A stretch of 64,000 bases of DNA, taken from Caballeronia turbans. Lineage in GTDB: Bacteria > Pseudomonadota > Gammaproteobacteria > Burkholderiales > Burkholderiaceae. Made by a program: the position numbers and the translations under genes. Location: positions 186,001 to 250,000 of the forward strand of contig FCOD02000003.1 in the NCBI GenBank assembly GCA_001544655.2. Direction: 5' to 3'. Shown piece after piece: positions 48,205 through 57,397 of the stretch; position 1 is the stretch's first letter; each line of letters begins with the position of its first letter. Below the pieces are notes generated by a model. The model was not told where the DNA came from and did not search any database. It was given only the letters and a program-made list of their open reading frames with translations.

Positions 48205-49596
48205 TCACCTTGGATTCGCCGCGACGAAGTTCTTGAACGCCGCGTAGGCCGCTTTCTGCGTCTTGCCGTCGTTCTTCAGAAGGCCATATGCGCCTTCGCC
48301 GCCCGCGGGATCGTCGTACAGCTCGTACGTCTGGATCGCCTGGATGTTGTACTTCGACGCCACCGCGACGAACTCCGCCATCATCTTGTTGCCGACGAGG
48401 TAGGCCGCGATCTGCTGTTCGCTGCCGAGCCACGGACGCACGCCGAACTCGTTGATCCAGATCGGCTTGCCCATCTGCTGCAGCGCCGCGAGCACGTCGT
48501 GACAACCCGTGCCGCCACATGCGTTCGTGATGTCGCCCATATCCGAGTACCAGTGCCACGCGGTGATGTCCCAGTTCACGACCGGATGACCCGTCGTGCC
48601 GTCGGGCTGCGTGCCGTTGGCGAGCATCTGATCGAGGCCGTAATGCATCCACGTGCCGCCGCCCATGACGATCTTGCCGTTCGGATCGACTGACTTCACG
48701 CCAGCGATCATCCCGCGAATCACGCCGCGCGCGATCTGGAATTTGGTGTTGTCGAATTGCTGCCCATAAACGCCGTCGACGTTGCCGCTGATCGCGCTGG
48801 CGTCGAGTTCGTTCGTCACTTCGTAGTACGGGTACTGGTACGAGGTCGCCGTCCAGACGCCGAGTTGATAACCCGCGTTGTAGGCATCGGTCTCGCTGGA
48901 GAAGGCGAGGCTCATCAACATCACCGGATACACGGTTACGCCGCCTGCCGCCATTGTTTTCGCGATGCCCGCGAGCTTGTTCGCAGTCCCCTGGCTGTAC
49001 ACCTCGTTTCGATACAGCTTCACGCCGAGATCCTGCAGTTGTGAGAGTTGCAAAGCCGGGCTGGAGAGGTCGTAGGCGCCGCCCTCATTGTTGTGCCCAT
49101 TCGCGCCGTAAAAGATCGAGGTGGCCGACGTCGCATTCTTCACGACGACGTTCACGTTCTGCACCGTGCGTGTGGCGCCTTTGGCGTCGGTGGCCGTGAT
49201 TTGCCATGTGTGCGTGCCGTTGGTCTGACTCGTCGTGTTGACGGTCGTCGAGAACGCCCCGTTCGAGGGCGTTGCATCAGGCGCGACCTTGTTGCCGGTG
49301 GTCATGTCGACGACGGAGACTTTCGTCCAAGTCGTGCCCGCCGTCCCTTTCACCGTCGCGGTGCCGGAAACGGCGGTGTTCACTGTTGGCGAGGTGACGG
49401 CGAAAGCGGTTGTATTGCGATTCGCTGCGGCGGCTGCTGCGGTGGAGGCGGTATCGAAGGCGTCGCTACTACCGCCGCCGCAGGCGCCGAGCAGCAAGCT
49501 GGCCGCGACTGCAACGGCGAACAGGCTCGCTCTTGGGACGGAAAGGGCGCCGACAGTGCAGTCGGCATGAATGTTGGTCTGAATGTAATTTTTCAT
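48205..49596 (-). CDS. Lipoprotein glycoside hydrolase (clan GH-A type) with Ig-like domain
   Basis: A 463-residue exported enzyme. Start at 49596 gives a lipoprotein signal peptide with lipobox LLGAC (Cys39). Residues 65-155 form an Ig/cadherin-like beta domain (VTSPTVNTAVSGTATVKG, THTWQITATDAKG). The rest is a TIM-barrel glycosidase with the clan A acid/base Glu263 in YYEVTNELD and nucleophile Glu383 in KPIWINEFGVRPW. The exact GH family (GH5, GH39 or related) is not decided. Attached to the outer membrane, it may trim or degrade polysaccharide. Monocistronic, with a long non-coding upstream region. Confidence 0.85.
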   Translation of the reverse strand: MKNYIQTNIHADCTVGALSVPRASLFAVAVAASLLLGACGGGSSDAFDTASTAAAAAANRNTTAFAVTSPTVNTAVSGTATVKGTAGTTWTKVSVVDMTTGNKVAPDATPSNGAFSTTVNTTSQTNGTHTWQITATDAKGATRTVQNVNVVVKNATSATSIFYGANGHNNEGGAYDLSSPALQLSQLQDLGVKLYRNEVYSQGTANKLAGIAKTMAAGGVTVYPVMLMSLAFSSETDAYNAGYQLGVWTATSYQYPYYEVTNELDASAISGNVDGVYGQQFDNTKFQIARGVIRGMIAGVKSVDPNGKIVMGGGTWMHYGLDQMLANGTQPDGTTGHPVVNWDITAWHWYSDMGDITNACGGTGCHDVLAALQQMGKPIWINEFGVRPWLGSEQQIAAYLVGNKMMAEFVAVASKYNIQAIQTYELYDDPAGGEGAYGLLKNDGKTQKAAYAAFKNFVAANPR

Positions 49597-50330
49597 TGTT
49601 CGTAGTGCTAATCGGGTAGTTGGCGTCAACAAAAATGGGTGCGATCGCCGGAGCGCCGCGAGAAGGGCGGATCGGAGACGGACCTGCGGCCCCGCGTAAC
49701 CCTGCGGGAGGGTTTGAAAATCAATCTTCGTTATGCGAATCAATTGGCCGCGTGAATGTCCCGGGCGGCGCGTACGAAAAGCGGCGCGTGGTCCGAAATC
49801 GCGCTATGGATGATCTAGCTATGCAACCGGACGAATTGCTGGTCTCGTATTAGTTCAGACGATTCAATTGTCTGTATAACGACCGGTTGTCCGTTGGGTT
49901 GAGGGAGATTTCCAGAAATTGCCGATCCGACCGTGTTGTTTGCGGCAATTTATTCCGTTTGCAGGGTGTTGCGGCAAGATTGAAAGTGCTGGCCGCGACG
50001 GCGCGCGCCAAGCTCGGCGAACACCCGTGCTCCGTGCTAAAATTCCCGCCGAATTAAGGACTTGCCTCGTCCTCGGACTCGCAAGTCCTTTTCTTTTCGA
50101 CGCTCCGAATTGCCCGTGTGACGCGCCGGAATTCTTCACCCGGCGCTCGTTCATCCGTCTCGTACTCCGCTATCGGCGGAATAAAGGGCGTGCGCGTCCG
50201 GGCGAAGGTCGCCGGCCTATACTGGACTCGCGGGCGTCGCGCCCGTGCCGCTCATGGCGAAGTCCGGTCATTCCGACAGCCAGTGCGGCGTGCGACGCCA
50301 ATCTCATTCACGGAGTACGGAGTTTTCACG
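49597..50330. other. Long non-coding region between glycosidase gene and queC
   Basis: About 730 bases without a convincing gene. It contains promoters for the glycosidase (minus) and queC (plus), plus an isolated intrinsic terminator at 50056-50097 with a TAAAAT element just upstream (50038-50043). No preQ1-I riboswitch pattern was recognised. A 96-codon minus-strand frame at 49864-50154 has no protein-like features and is not called. Confidence 0.45.
50056..50097 (+). terminator. Isolated intrinsic terminator upstream of queC
   Basis: AAGGACTTGC (50056-50065) and GCAAGTCCTT (50081-50090) are a perfect 10-base stem followed by TTTTCTTTT. No plus-strand gene precedes it, so it ends either a small RNA or a leader that controls queC by attenuation. 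Confidence 0.7.
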
Positions 50331-51065
50331 GTGACTCGGATAGACGCTAAAGACAGCGCGCTCGTGCTGTTTTCCGGCGGCCAGGACTCGGCCACGTGCC
50401 TTGCCTGGGCGCTTGATCGCTACAAGACGGTAGAGACGCTCGGGTTCGACTATGGACAGCGTCATCGCGTGGAACTCGAATGCCGCGACGGCTTTCGTGC
50501 CGCGATCGCGCGCGAGTTTCCGCAGTGGACGGAGCGCCTGGGCGAAGATCACATGATCGATCTGTCCGTGCTCGGCGCGATCAGCGATACCGCAATGACG
50601 CGTGAGATCGAGATCCAGGCGAACGCGAGCGGCTTGCCCAATACGTTCGTGCCGGGCCGCAATTTGCTGTTCATGACGATTGCCGCGGCGGTGGCGTACC
50701 GGCGCGGGCTGAAGGTGCTGGTTGGCGGCATGTGCGAAACGGACTTTTCCGGCTATCCGGATTGCCGCGACGACACGATGAAGGCGCTCCAAGTCGCGCT
50801 CAATCTCGGGATGGAAACGCGCTACGCGCTGGAAACGCCGCTGATGTGGCTCGACAAGGCCGACACCTGGCGGCTTGCGAAAACGCTCGGCGGCGAACCG
50901 CTCGTCGAACTGATCCGCGTCGAAACGCACACGTGTTATGTCGGCGAGCGCGCCGAACTGCACGACTGGGGCTTCGGCTGCGGTCAGTGCCCGGCATGCA
51001 AGCTGCGCAAGCGCGGCTACGAGGCGTATCGCGCGGGCGAGCAGGTCACCACCGCGCCGGTTTGA
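50331..51065 (+). CDS. queC: 7-cyano-7-deazaguanine synthase QueC
   Basis: A 244-residue ATP-dependent enzyme that turns 7-carboxy-7-deazaguanine into preQ0 on the queuosine route. GTG 50331 gives [20 protein letters not shown] with the PP-loop SGGQDS (15-20). The C-terminal zinc site is [19 protein letters not shown]. Longer upstream extensions of the frame are not conserved. It is followed by queE and queD on the same strand. Confidence 0.96.
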   Translation: MTRIDAKDSALVLFSGGQDSATCLAWALDRYKTVETLGFDYGQRHRVELECRDGFRAAIAREFPQWTERLGEDHMIDLSVLGAISDTAMTREIEIQANASGLPNTFVPGRNLLFMTIAAAVAYRRGLKVLVGGMCETDFSGYPDCRDDTMKALQVALNLGMETRYALETPLMWLDKADTWRLAKTLGGEPLVELIRVETHTCYVGERAELHDWGFGCGQCPACKLRKRGYEAYRAGEQVTTAPV

Positions 51066-51102
51066 TTTTTACGACACGTTTTACGAGGCAGGCAGAGCAG
51101 TC

Positions 51103-51735
51103 ATGACGTACGCGGTAAAGGAAATTTTCTACACGTTGCAGGGCGAGGGCGCCAATGCCGGGCGCCCGGCCGTGTTCTGCCGTTTCGCGGGCTGCAATCT
51201 GTGGTCGGGGCGCGAGGAAGATCGCGCGGACGCCGTCTGCCAGTTTTGCGACACCGATTTCGTCGGCACGGACGGCGAGAACGGCGGCAAGTACAAGACG
51301 CCGGCGGAACTCGTCGCGAAGATCGCATCGTTGTGGCCGGAAGGCGCGGCGCACAGATTCGTCGTGTGTACGGGCGGCGAGCCGATGCTGCAGATCGATC
51401 AGCCTTTCGTCGACGCGCTGCATGAAGCCGGCTTCGAAATGGCGATCGAGACGAACGGCTCGCTGCCCGTGCTCGAGAGCATCGACTGGATTTGCGTGAG
51501 CCCGAAAGCCGATGCGCCGCTCGTCGTCACGAAGGGCAACGAACTGAAGGTTGTCGTCCCGCAGGACAACCAGCGACTGGCGCAATACGAGAAGCTCGAC
51601 TTCGACTACTTTCTCGTACAGCCGATGGACGGCCCGTCGCGCGACATCAACACGAAGCTGGCGATCGACTGGTGCAAGCGCCATCCGAAGTGGCGCCTGT
51701 CGATGCAGACGCATAAATATTTGAACATCCCCTGA
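51103..51735 (+). CDS. queE: 7-carboxy-7-deazaguanine synthase QueE
   Basis: A 210-residue radical SAM enzyme converting 6-carboxytetrahydropterin to 7-carboxy-7-deazaguanine. The cluster-binding cysteines are CNLW...VCQFCD, a C-X14-C-X2-C loop in place of the usual CX3CX2C. This variant is known for the Burkholderia QueE clade. The start MTYAVKEIFYTLQGEGANAG and VVCTGGEPMLQID support the call. It lies 37 bases after queC and 17 before queD. Confidence 0.94.
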   Translation: MTYAVKEIFYTLQGEGANAGRPAVFCRFAGCNLWSGREEDRADAVCQFCDTDFVGTDGENGGKYKTPAELVAKIASLWPEGAAHRFVVCTGGEPMLQIDQPFVDALHEAGFEMAIETNGSLPVLESIDWICVSPKADAPLVVTKGNELKVVVPQDNQRLAQYEKLDFDYFLVQPMDGPSRDINTKLAIDWCKRHPKWRLSMQTHKYLNIP

Positions 51736-51752
51736 TAAGACGGTCAGCCGAC

Positions 51753-52199
51753 GTGCAGACGATTACCCGAAAACTCGAATTCGATGCGGGCCACCGCATC
51801 CCCGATCACCGCAGCCAGTGCCGCAATCTGCACGGGCATCGCTATGTGCTCGAGATCACGCTGCAAGGCGATCTCGTCGACGTGGAAGGCGCGCCCGACC
51901 GCGGCATGGTGATGGACTTCGCCGACGTGAAAGCGCTCGCGATGGAGCATCTCGTCAACAAGTGGGATCATGCGTTCATCGTCTATGAAGGCGATGTCAA
52001 AGTGCGCGAATTCCTGCACACGCTGCCGGATCACAAGACCGTCGTGCTGGATCGCATTCCGACCGTCGAGAACCTGGCGGCGGTTGCGTTCAACATCCTC
52101 GCCGAAGTCTACGATGCCCATTACGGCGTCAACCTCAAGCTGAAGCGCGTGCGTCTTTTCGAAACGCCGAACTGCTGGGCCGACGTCGAGCGCGGCTGA
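51753..52199 (+). CDS. queD: 6-carboxytetrahydropterin synthase QueD
   Basis: A 148-residue enzyme that converts dihydroneopterin triphosphate to 6-carboxy-tetrahydropterin, the step before QueE. GTG 51753 gives MQTITRKLEFDAGHRIPDH. Zinc ligands His14, His27 and His29 and catalytic Cys23 (SQCRNLHGHR) are in place. WDHAFIVYEGD holds the His of the active site. It ends the queC-queE-queD set; queF or other queuosine genes are not in the window. Confidence 0.95.
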   Translation: MQTITRKLEFDAGHRIPDHRSQCRNLHGHRYVLEITLQGDLVDVEGAPDRGMVMDFADVKALAMEHLVNKWDHAFIVYEGDVKVREFLHTLPDHKTVVLDRIPTVENLAAVAFNILAEVYDAHYGVNLKLKRVRLFETPNCWADVERG

Positions 52200-52385
52200 T
52201 CTTCGGCGCGCGCCAGGCCCGGAGCACGCCCGGCGCGCGCGCGTGCGTCACGGTATGATCGTCCGATGAGTCGCCCACCTCCGAGGCGACGAGACACGGA
52301 GCGCACGCATGCCGTCACTTCTGCCATCGTTTTCATCGCTGCGGCCGCGCGCGGCCGTCCTTCGATCTCTCGAAGGAGCCGCGCG

Positions 52386-53168
52386 ATGAGCACGTTCACC
52401 AATCCCCTCAAGCAGCGCTTTTCAGAATCGGGCACCCTCTTCGGACTGTGGCTGTCGCTCGGCAGCGCCGATGCCGCCGAAGCGCTCGCGCACGCGGGCT
52501 TCGACTGGCTGTGCATCGACATGGAGCATTCGCCGAACGATAGCGCCGACGTCGTCGCTCAACTGCGGGCGATCGCCGCCGCGCATCTGCCGAGCGAGCC
52601 GATCGTGCGTGTGCCGGCCAACGAGGGCTGGCTCGTCAAACGCGCGCTCGATGCGGGCGCGCGCACGCTGATGTTCCCGAACGTGCAATCGGCCGAAGAG
52701 GCGGCGCGCATCGTGCGGCTCACGCAGTATCCGACCGAAGCGGCGCTGCACGGCTTGCGCGGCGTCGCGGGCGCGGTGCGCGCGGCGGCATACGGCATGC
52801 GGCGCGACTACATGGCGAGCGCGAATGCGCAGATTGCGACGATCGTGCAGATCGAATCGGTGGCGGCGCTCGAAGCGGTCGATGAGATCGCCGCGACGCC
52901 GGGCGTCGATTGTCTGTTCATCGGGCCGGCGGATCTGGCGGCGAGCCTCGGTCATCTCGGCGACGGCAAGCATCCGGATGTGCAGGCGGCGATCACGAAG
53001 ATCGTCGACGCCGCGAATCGCGCGGGCATCGCGAGCGGCATCTTCGCGCTCGATGCGGCGAGCGCGAAGCAATACGCGCAGGCGGGCATCAAGCTCGTCG
53101 CGATCGGCGCGGATGTGATGTGGCTGTTGAAGGCGACGCGTCAGGCGTTGCAGGAGGCGCGAACATGA
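52386..53168 (+). CDS. HpcH/HpaI-type class II aldolase
   Basis: A 260-residue metal-dependent aldolase from ATG 52386; upstream frame extensions are Arg-rich and unlikely. FGLWLSLGSADAAEALAHAG, FDWLCIDMEHSPND, IVQIESVAALEAVDEI (metal Glu) and DCLFIGPADLAASLG (metal Asp) are the family motifs. Members cleave 4-hydroxy-2-oxo acids or 2-keto-3-deoxy sugars; substrate open. Its stop overlaps the SEL1 gene start as ATGA, so the two are coupled. Confidence 0.91.
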   Translation: MSTFTNPLKQRFSESGTLFGLWLSLGSADAAEALAHAGFDWLCIDMEHSPNDSADVVAQLRAIAAAHLPSEPIVRVPANEGWLVKRALDAGARTLMFPNVQSAEEAARIVRLTQYPTEAALHGLRGVAGAVRAAAYGMRRDYMASANAQIATIVQIESVAALEAVDEIAATPGVDCLFIGPADLAASLGHLGDGKHPDVQAAITKIVDAANRAGIASGIFALDAASAKQYAQAGIKLVAIGADVMWLLKATRQALQEART

Positions 53169-53845
53169 AAACCGTCGTGGCGTCGGTGGTCGCCGCGGTG
53201 ATTCTGTCGATATCGATCGGCGCGGCGCACGCCGACAACGCGCCGAAGTCGACCGATATCGCCACGCAAAACGCCGTCGCCGACTACAACGCGGGCAATC
53301 TCGTCGCGGCGCGCTCCGAGTTCCGGCGCGCCGCGCAGAAGGGCAGCCGCCTTGCCCAATTCAATTTCGCGATGATGCTGCTCAACGGCGAGGGCGGCCC
53401 GGTGGACGTGCCGGAAGGCAAGAAATGGTTGCGCCGCGCAGCCGATGCCAACATGACCCACGCGCAATACGTGTACGGCAAGATGTACGACGATGGACAG
53501 TTCGTCGAGAAAGACCCGGCGGAGGCGCATCGCTGGTTCCTGCGCGCGGCGAATCAGGGACACGTGCAGGCCGAACTCGCGCTCGCCAATCAGTTTCTCG
53601 ATGGACGTGGCACCACGCGCGATAACACGCAGGCGTTCACCTGGTACAAGAAGGCCGCGCAAGGCGGCGACATGACGGCGCAATACGTCGCGGGTTCGTT
53701 CTATGAGCGCGGCGGTGATGGCGTCGAGCGCAACCTGAACGTTGCGCGCGCCTATTACGCTGCGGCGGCGGCGCAAGGCGATCCGGCCGCCAAGCTGAAA
53801 TATCTGCAGTTGAGCGCAGAACTGGAGCAGCAAAAGCCGCAGTGA
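53165..53845 (+). CDS. Secreted SEL1-repeat (TPR-like) protein
   Basis: A 226-residue protein from ATG 53165, overlapping the aldolase stop. A signal peptide is clear (VVASVVAAVILSISIGAAHA, cleavage before DNA at about 24). Four SEL1/TPR-like helical repeats follow (AQFNFAMMLLNGEGGPVDVP, THAQYVYGKMYDDGQFVEKD, VQAELALANQFLDGRGTTRD, MTAQYVAGSFYERGGDGVER). Likely a periplasmic scaffold; partner unknown. It is convergent with rodA, 15 bases apart. Confidence 0.88.
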   Translation: MKTVVASVVAAVILSISIGAAHADNAPKSTDIATQNAVADYNAGNLVAARSEFRRAAQKGSRLAQFNFAMMLLNGEGGPVDVPEGKKWLRRAADANMTHAQYVYGKMYDDGQFVEKDPAEAHRWFLRAANQGHVQAELALANQFLDGRGTTRDNTQAFTWYKKAAQGGDMTAQYVAGSFYERGGDGVERNLNVARAYYAAAAAQGDPAAKLKYLQLSAELEQQKPQ

Positions 53846-53860
53846 CGAGGACGGCGCGCG

Positions 53861-55021
53861 CTAACTCTGCATCAACCGCTTTTGACGAGCGACGCTCATG
53901 ATCAGCCCAACCGCGACGCCGAGCGTCGTCAACGCGGTCCCGCCGTAACTCATGAACGGAAGCGGCACGCCGACCACGGGCAGAATGCCGCTCACCATGC
54001 CGATATTGACGAACGCGTAAGTAAAGAACGCGAGCGTGAGCGATCCGGCCAATAATCGCCCGAAGAAAGTGGCGCCGTTCGCCGCGATGAAGAGCCCGCG
54101 CGCGATGAGCGCCATATAAAGGAAGAGCAGCACGAGCCCGCCCGCGAGCCCGAACTCCTCGGAGAACACGGCGAAAATGAAGTCGGTGTGCTTTTCGGGG
54201 ATGAATTCGAGGTGCGCCTGCGTGCCCTTCAACCAGCCTTTCCCGAACGTGCCGCCCGAACCGATCGCGATCACCGCCTGAATCGTGTGGAAGCCTTTGC
54301 CGAGCGGATCGGAAGTCGGGTCGAGCAGCGTGCAGATGCGGTGCTTTTGATAGTCGTGCATCATCGGCCAGACCACATCCGGCTGGCAGATCTTGTCCTG
54401 AAACACCGCGATGCTCGCGACCGCAATGACGGCTGCGATCAGCACGGGCAGGATGAGCTTGAAACTCAGCCCGGCGAAATAGATGACGAACATGCCCGCC
54501 GCGAACACGAGCACCGCGGTGCCCAGATCCGGCTGCTTCGCGATCAGCCCGACCGGCAGCAACAGAATGACAAAGCCGACGATGTAATCCCACCAGCGGA
54601 CATTGCTTTCGCGCTTCTGGTAGTACCAGGCGAGCATCAGCGGCATCGCGATCTTCATGATTTCGGATGGCTGGATCACCACGCCGACATTGAGCCAGCG
54701 TTTCGCGCCCTTGCGCGTCAGCCCGAACGCGGCGACCGCGACCAGCAACGCGACGCCGACGGTGTAGAGCGGCACGGCGAAGCGCATCAGCATCTGCGGC
54801 GGGATGTTGGCGAGCACCCACATCAGACCGAAGGTCAGCATGATGTTGCGCAACTGGTCCTCGACACGCCCAGGCATGTCGAGGCTCGCGCTGTACAGCG
54901 TCACGATGCCGACGCCGAGCAGCAGGAACACGATGAGCGCGAGCGGCTTGTCGAAGCCCGCGAACATGCGCTTGGCGCGGTCCAGCAGCTCCCGCTTGTC
55001 GAATTGCATGTGCAGTTGCAT
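53861..55021 (-). CDS. rodA: Peptidoglycan glycosyltransferase RodA
   Basis: A 386-residue SEDS-family membrane polymerase of the rod complex. About ten membrane segments. SEDS hallmarks: KGAKRWLNVGVVIQPSEIMK, LIAKQPDLGTAVLVFAAGMF, GKGWLKGTQAHLEFIPEKHT with the catalytic region Asp/Glu, and VGVPLPFMSYGGTALTTLG at the end. It lies 11 bases after mrdA, the usual pairing with its transpeptidase PBP2. Last gene of the mreB-mreC-mreD-mrdA-rodA order. Confidence 0.96.
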   Translation of the reverse strand: MQLHMQFDKRELLDRAKRMFAGFDKPLALIVFLLLGVGIVTLYSASLDMPGRVEDQLRNIMLTFGLMWVLANIPPQMLMRFAVPLYTVGVALLVAVAAFGLTRKGAKRWLNVGVVIQPSEIMKIAMPLMLAWYYQKRESNVRWWDYIVGFVILLLPVGLIAKQPDLGTAVLVFAAGMFVIYFAGLSFKLILPVLIAAVIAVASIAVFQDKICQPDVVWPMMHDYQKHRICTLLDPTSDPLGKGFHTIQAVIAIGSGGTFGKGWLKGTQAHLEFIPEKHTDFIFAVFSEEFGLAGGLVLLFLYMALIARGLFIAANGATFFGRLLAGSLTLAFFTYAFVNIGMVSGILPVVGVPLPFMSYGGTALTTLGVAVGLIMSVARQKRLMQS

Positions 55022-55032
55022 GGCGGTTTCCT

Positions 55033-57315
55033 TTACTCGTCGATGCCGCCGGACGGCGCGAGAACGCGCACGCCGTCGTTTTCATTGCCGCGCACCATCG
55101 AAGGCGTCGGCTCCGTCGGGCGCTTTTTCGGCGCGGGCGTGCGGCCAGGCGTGGAGGCGGGCAGTGCCGCAGCAGGCGCTGCGGGCGTCGCCGATGCGGC
55201 GCGCGGCGCCGACGCTTTCGGTGTGGAAGCAGGAAGCGCCGGCGCGGAAGCCGCTTTCGCGACTGCGGGATTCGACGCAGCCTGAGGCGAAAACGCCGGC
55301 GACGAATTCGCGACGGACGCAGGCAACGCGATGGCGGCGGGCGGTTGCGTGCCGCCGATCGTCGGCAGGCCGGCGTCGGTCGTCGCCGAGGCCGCCGCCG
55401 CGACAGCGGCCGCCTCCGCGCCTGGCTTCAGACGATCGATCAGATAATAGTCGAGCACCTTGCGCGCGATCGGTCCTGCGGATTCAGCGCCCCAGCCGCC
55501 GTTCTCGACGATCAGCGCAAGTGCGATCTTCGGCTGTTCCGCCGGCGCGAACGCGATGAACAGCGCGTGATCGCGCAGATGCTCCGCAAGCGCGTGTCCT
55601 TTGTAGTTCGACCCCTGCAGCGAATAGACCTGCGCCGTGCCGGTCTTGCCCGCCGCCTGGTACGGCGCGCCCGCGAACACCTTCGCCGCCGTGCCGCTGG
55701 TGACGACGCCTTCCATCGCCCGCTTGATGAAATCCACGTCCTTCTGCTGCACGGCGATCTTGTCGCTCGGATCGCGTACGACGGCGCGCGTCGCCTTCGA
55801 GATCGGATTTTCGATATCCCGCACGAGGTGCGGCTTCATCACGACGCCGTTGTTCGCGAGCGTCGCGGTAGCGTGCGCGAGTTGCAGGATCGTGAACGAG
55901 TTATAGCCCTGGCCGATGCCCAGGCTGATCGTTTCGCCTTCGTACCAGCGCTGCTGCTCGGGCTTGCGGTACGCCTTGCGCTTCCATTCCGTCGACGGCA
56001 GGATGCCGCGCGCCTCGCCCGCGATATCGATGCCGGTGATCTGCCCGAAACCCCACGGCTTCATGAAGCCGGCCATCGCGTTCACGCCGAGATCGCGCGC
56101 GAGCATGTAGAAGTACGTGTCGTTCGATACGACGATCGCGCGGTTCATGTCCACCCAGCCCTGGCCCGAGCGCACGTCGTTGCGGAACGTGTGGCCGCCG
56201 AACGTGAAGTAGCCCGGATCCTGGAAGCCCCAGCCCGGCGTGCGCTTGTGCAGCGTCAGCGCGGCGAGCGCCATGAACGGCTTGTAGGTCGAGCCGGGCG
56301 GATACGTGCCGTGCAGCGGACGATTCAGCAGCGGGTGGTCCGACGAATTGTTGAGCGCGTCCCACGTCTGCTGATCGATGCCGTCGACGAACGAATTCGG
56401 ATCGAAGCTCGGCGCGGACACGAACGCGAGCACGTCGCCGGTGGAAGGCTCGATCGCGACGAGCGCGCCGCGCTTGCCCGCGAACGCCTGCTCGGCGACC
56501 TGCTGCAAGCCGATATCCAGCGAGAGTTGAAGGTTGTTGCCCGGCGTCGCCTGCGTGCGCGACATGGTGCGCACCGGGCGCCCGCCCGCCGTGACTTCCA
56601 CTTCCTCGAAACCCGTCAGTCCGTGCAACTCGGTTTCGTAACTCTGCTCGACCCCGATCTTGCCGACGTAGTCGGTGCCCTTGTAGTTGTTGGCGTCGAC
56701 GCGCGGATCGTAATGATCCGAGCTTTGGTCGTTGGCGTCGCTCGCGTCGTCGATGCGCTCCTGATCGCGCTGCGAAATCCGTCCGATATACCCGATCACG
56801 TGCGCGGCAGTCGTGCCCAGCGGATATTGGCGGAACAGTCGCGCGCGCACCTCGACGCCCGGGAAGCGATAGCGCTGCGCGGTGAACTTCGCGACTTCCT
56901 CGTCGGTGAGACGCGTGCGGATCGGCAGGCTTTCGAAATTCTTCGAGTCTTCGAGCAGCTTCTTGAAACGGCGACGGTCGCGTGCGTCGATCGGAATGAC
57001 TTGCGAGAGCTCGTCGATGGTTTCATCGAGCGTGCCGTTGATCTTCGAACGCGTGATTTCCAGCGTGTACGCGGAGTAGTTCTTCGCCAGCACGACGCCG
57101 TTGCGGTCGGTGATGATGCCGCGGTTCGGCACGATCGGCGCAACGGAAATGCGGTTCTCGTTCGCCTGCAACGAGTATTTGCTGAAATGCCAGACCTGCA
57201 GATAGAGAAAGCGCAGCCCGATCAGACCGAAGCAGACGAACACGAACAGTCCCGCCGCCGCGACGCGCAGGCGGAACTTCGACAACTGTTGCTCGGTGTT
57301 CTTTATTTCGGTCAT
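55033..57315 (-). CDS. mrdA: Penicillin-binding protein 2
   Basis: A 760-residue cell-elongation transpeptidase, longer than the usual 630-650. N-terminal membrane anchor (RVAAAGLFVFVCFGLIGLRF), dimerisation domain (NRGIITDRNGVVLAKNY), transpeptidase with SxxK PPGSTYKPFMALAAL, SND (VSNDTYFYML) and KTG (AAGKTGTAQV). After about residue 635 an Ala/Pro/Ser-rich tail of about 120 residues ends SPGGIDE-like (key residues LAPSGGIDE), not part of the usual fold. It is followed by rodA. Confidence 0.95.
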   Translation of the reverse strand: MTEIKNTEQQLSKFRLRVAAAGLFVFVCFGLIGLRFLYLQVWHFSKYSLQANENRISVAPIVPNRGIITDRNGVVLAKNYSAYTLEITRSKINGTLDETIDELSQVIPIDARDRRRFKKLLEDSKNFESLPIRTRLTDEEVAKFTAQRYRFPGVEVRARLFRQYPLGTTAAHVIGYIGRISQRDQERIDDASDANDQSSDHYDPRVDANNYKGTDYVGKIGVEQSYETELHGLTGFEEVEVTAGGRPVRTMSRTQATPGNNLQLSLDIGLQQVAEQAFAGKRGALVAIEPSTGDVLAFVSAPSFDPNSFVDGIDQQTWDALNNSSDHPLLNRPLHGTYPPGSTYKPFMALAALTLHKRTPGWGFQDPGYFTFGGHTFRNDVRSGQGWVDMNRAIVVSNDTYFYMLARDLGVNAMAGFMKPWGFGQITGIDIAGEARGILPSTEWKRKAYRKPEQQRWYEGETISLGIGQGYNSFTILQLAHATATLANNGVVMKPHLVRDIENPISKATRAVVRDPSDKIAVQQKDVDFIKRAMEGVVTSGTAAKVFAGAPYQAAGKTGTAQVYSLQGSNYKGHALAEHLRDHALFIAFAPAEQPKIALALIVENGGWGAESAGPIARKVLDYYLIDRLKPGAEAAAVAAAASATTDAGLPTIGGTQPPAAIALPASVANSSPAFSPQAASNPAVAKAASAPALPASTPKASAPRAASATPAAPAAALPASTPGRTPAPKKRPTEPTPSMVRGNENDGVRVLAPSGGIDE

Positions 57316-57397
57316 GCAGCTTTCGCGGTGTGCTCGCGATTCAAGTGTAGTTCGCGCGCGGCGGTTTATTCGATGACCCGGCGCCGCGCGGCAAGAC

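Noticed and set aside
49864-50154. A 96-codon minus-strand frame in the glycosidase-queC gap
   Set aside because: No protein-like features or ribosome-binding site.
49597-50330. preQ1 riboswitch upstream of queC
   Set aside because: The short preQ1-I pattern (C-rich loop followed by an A-rich tail near the ribosome-binding site) was looked for and not found.
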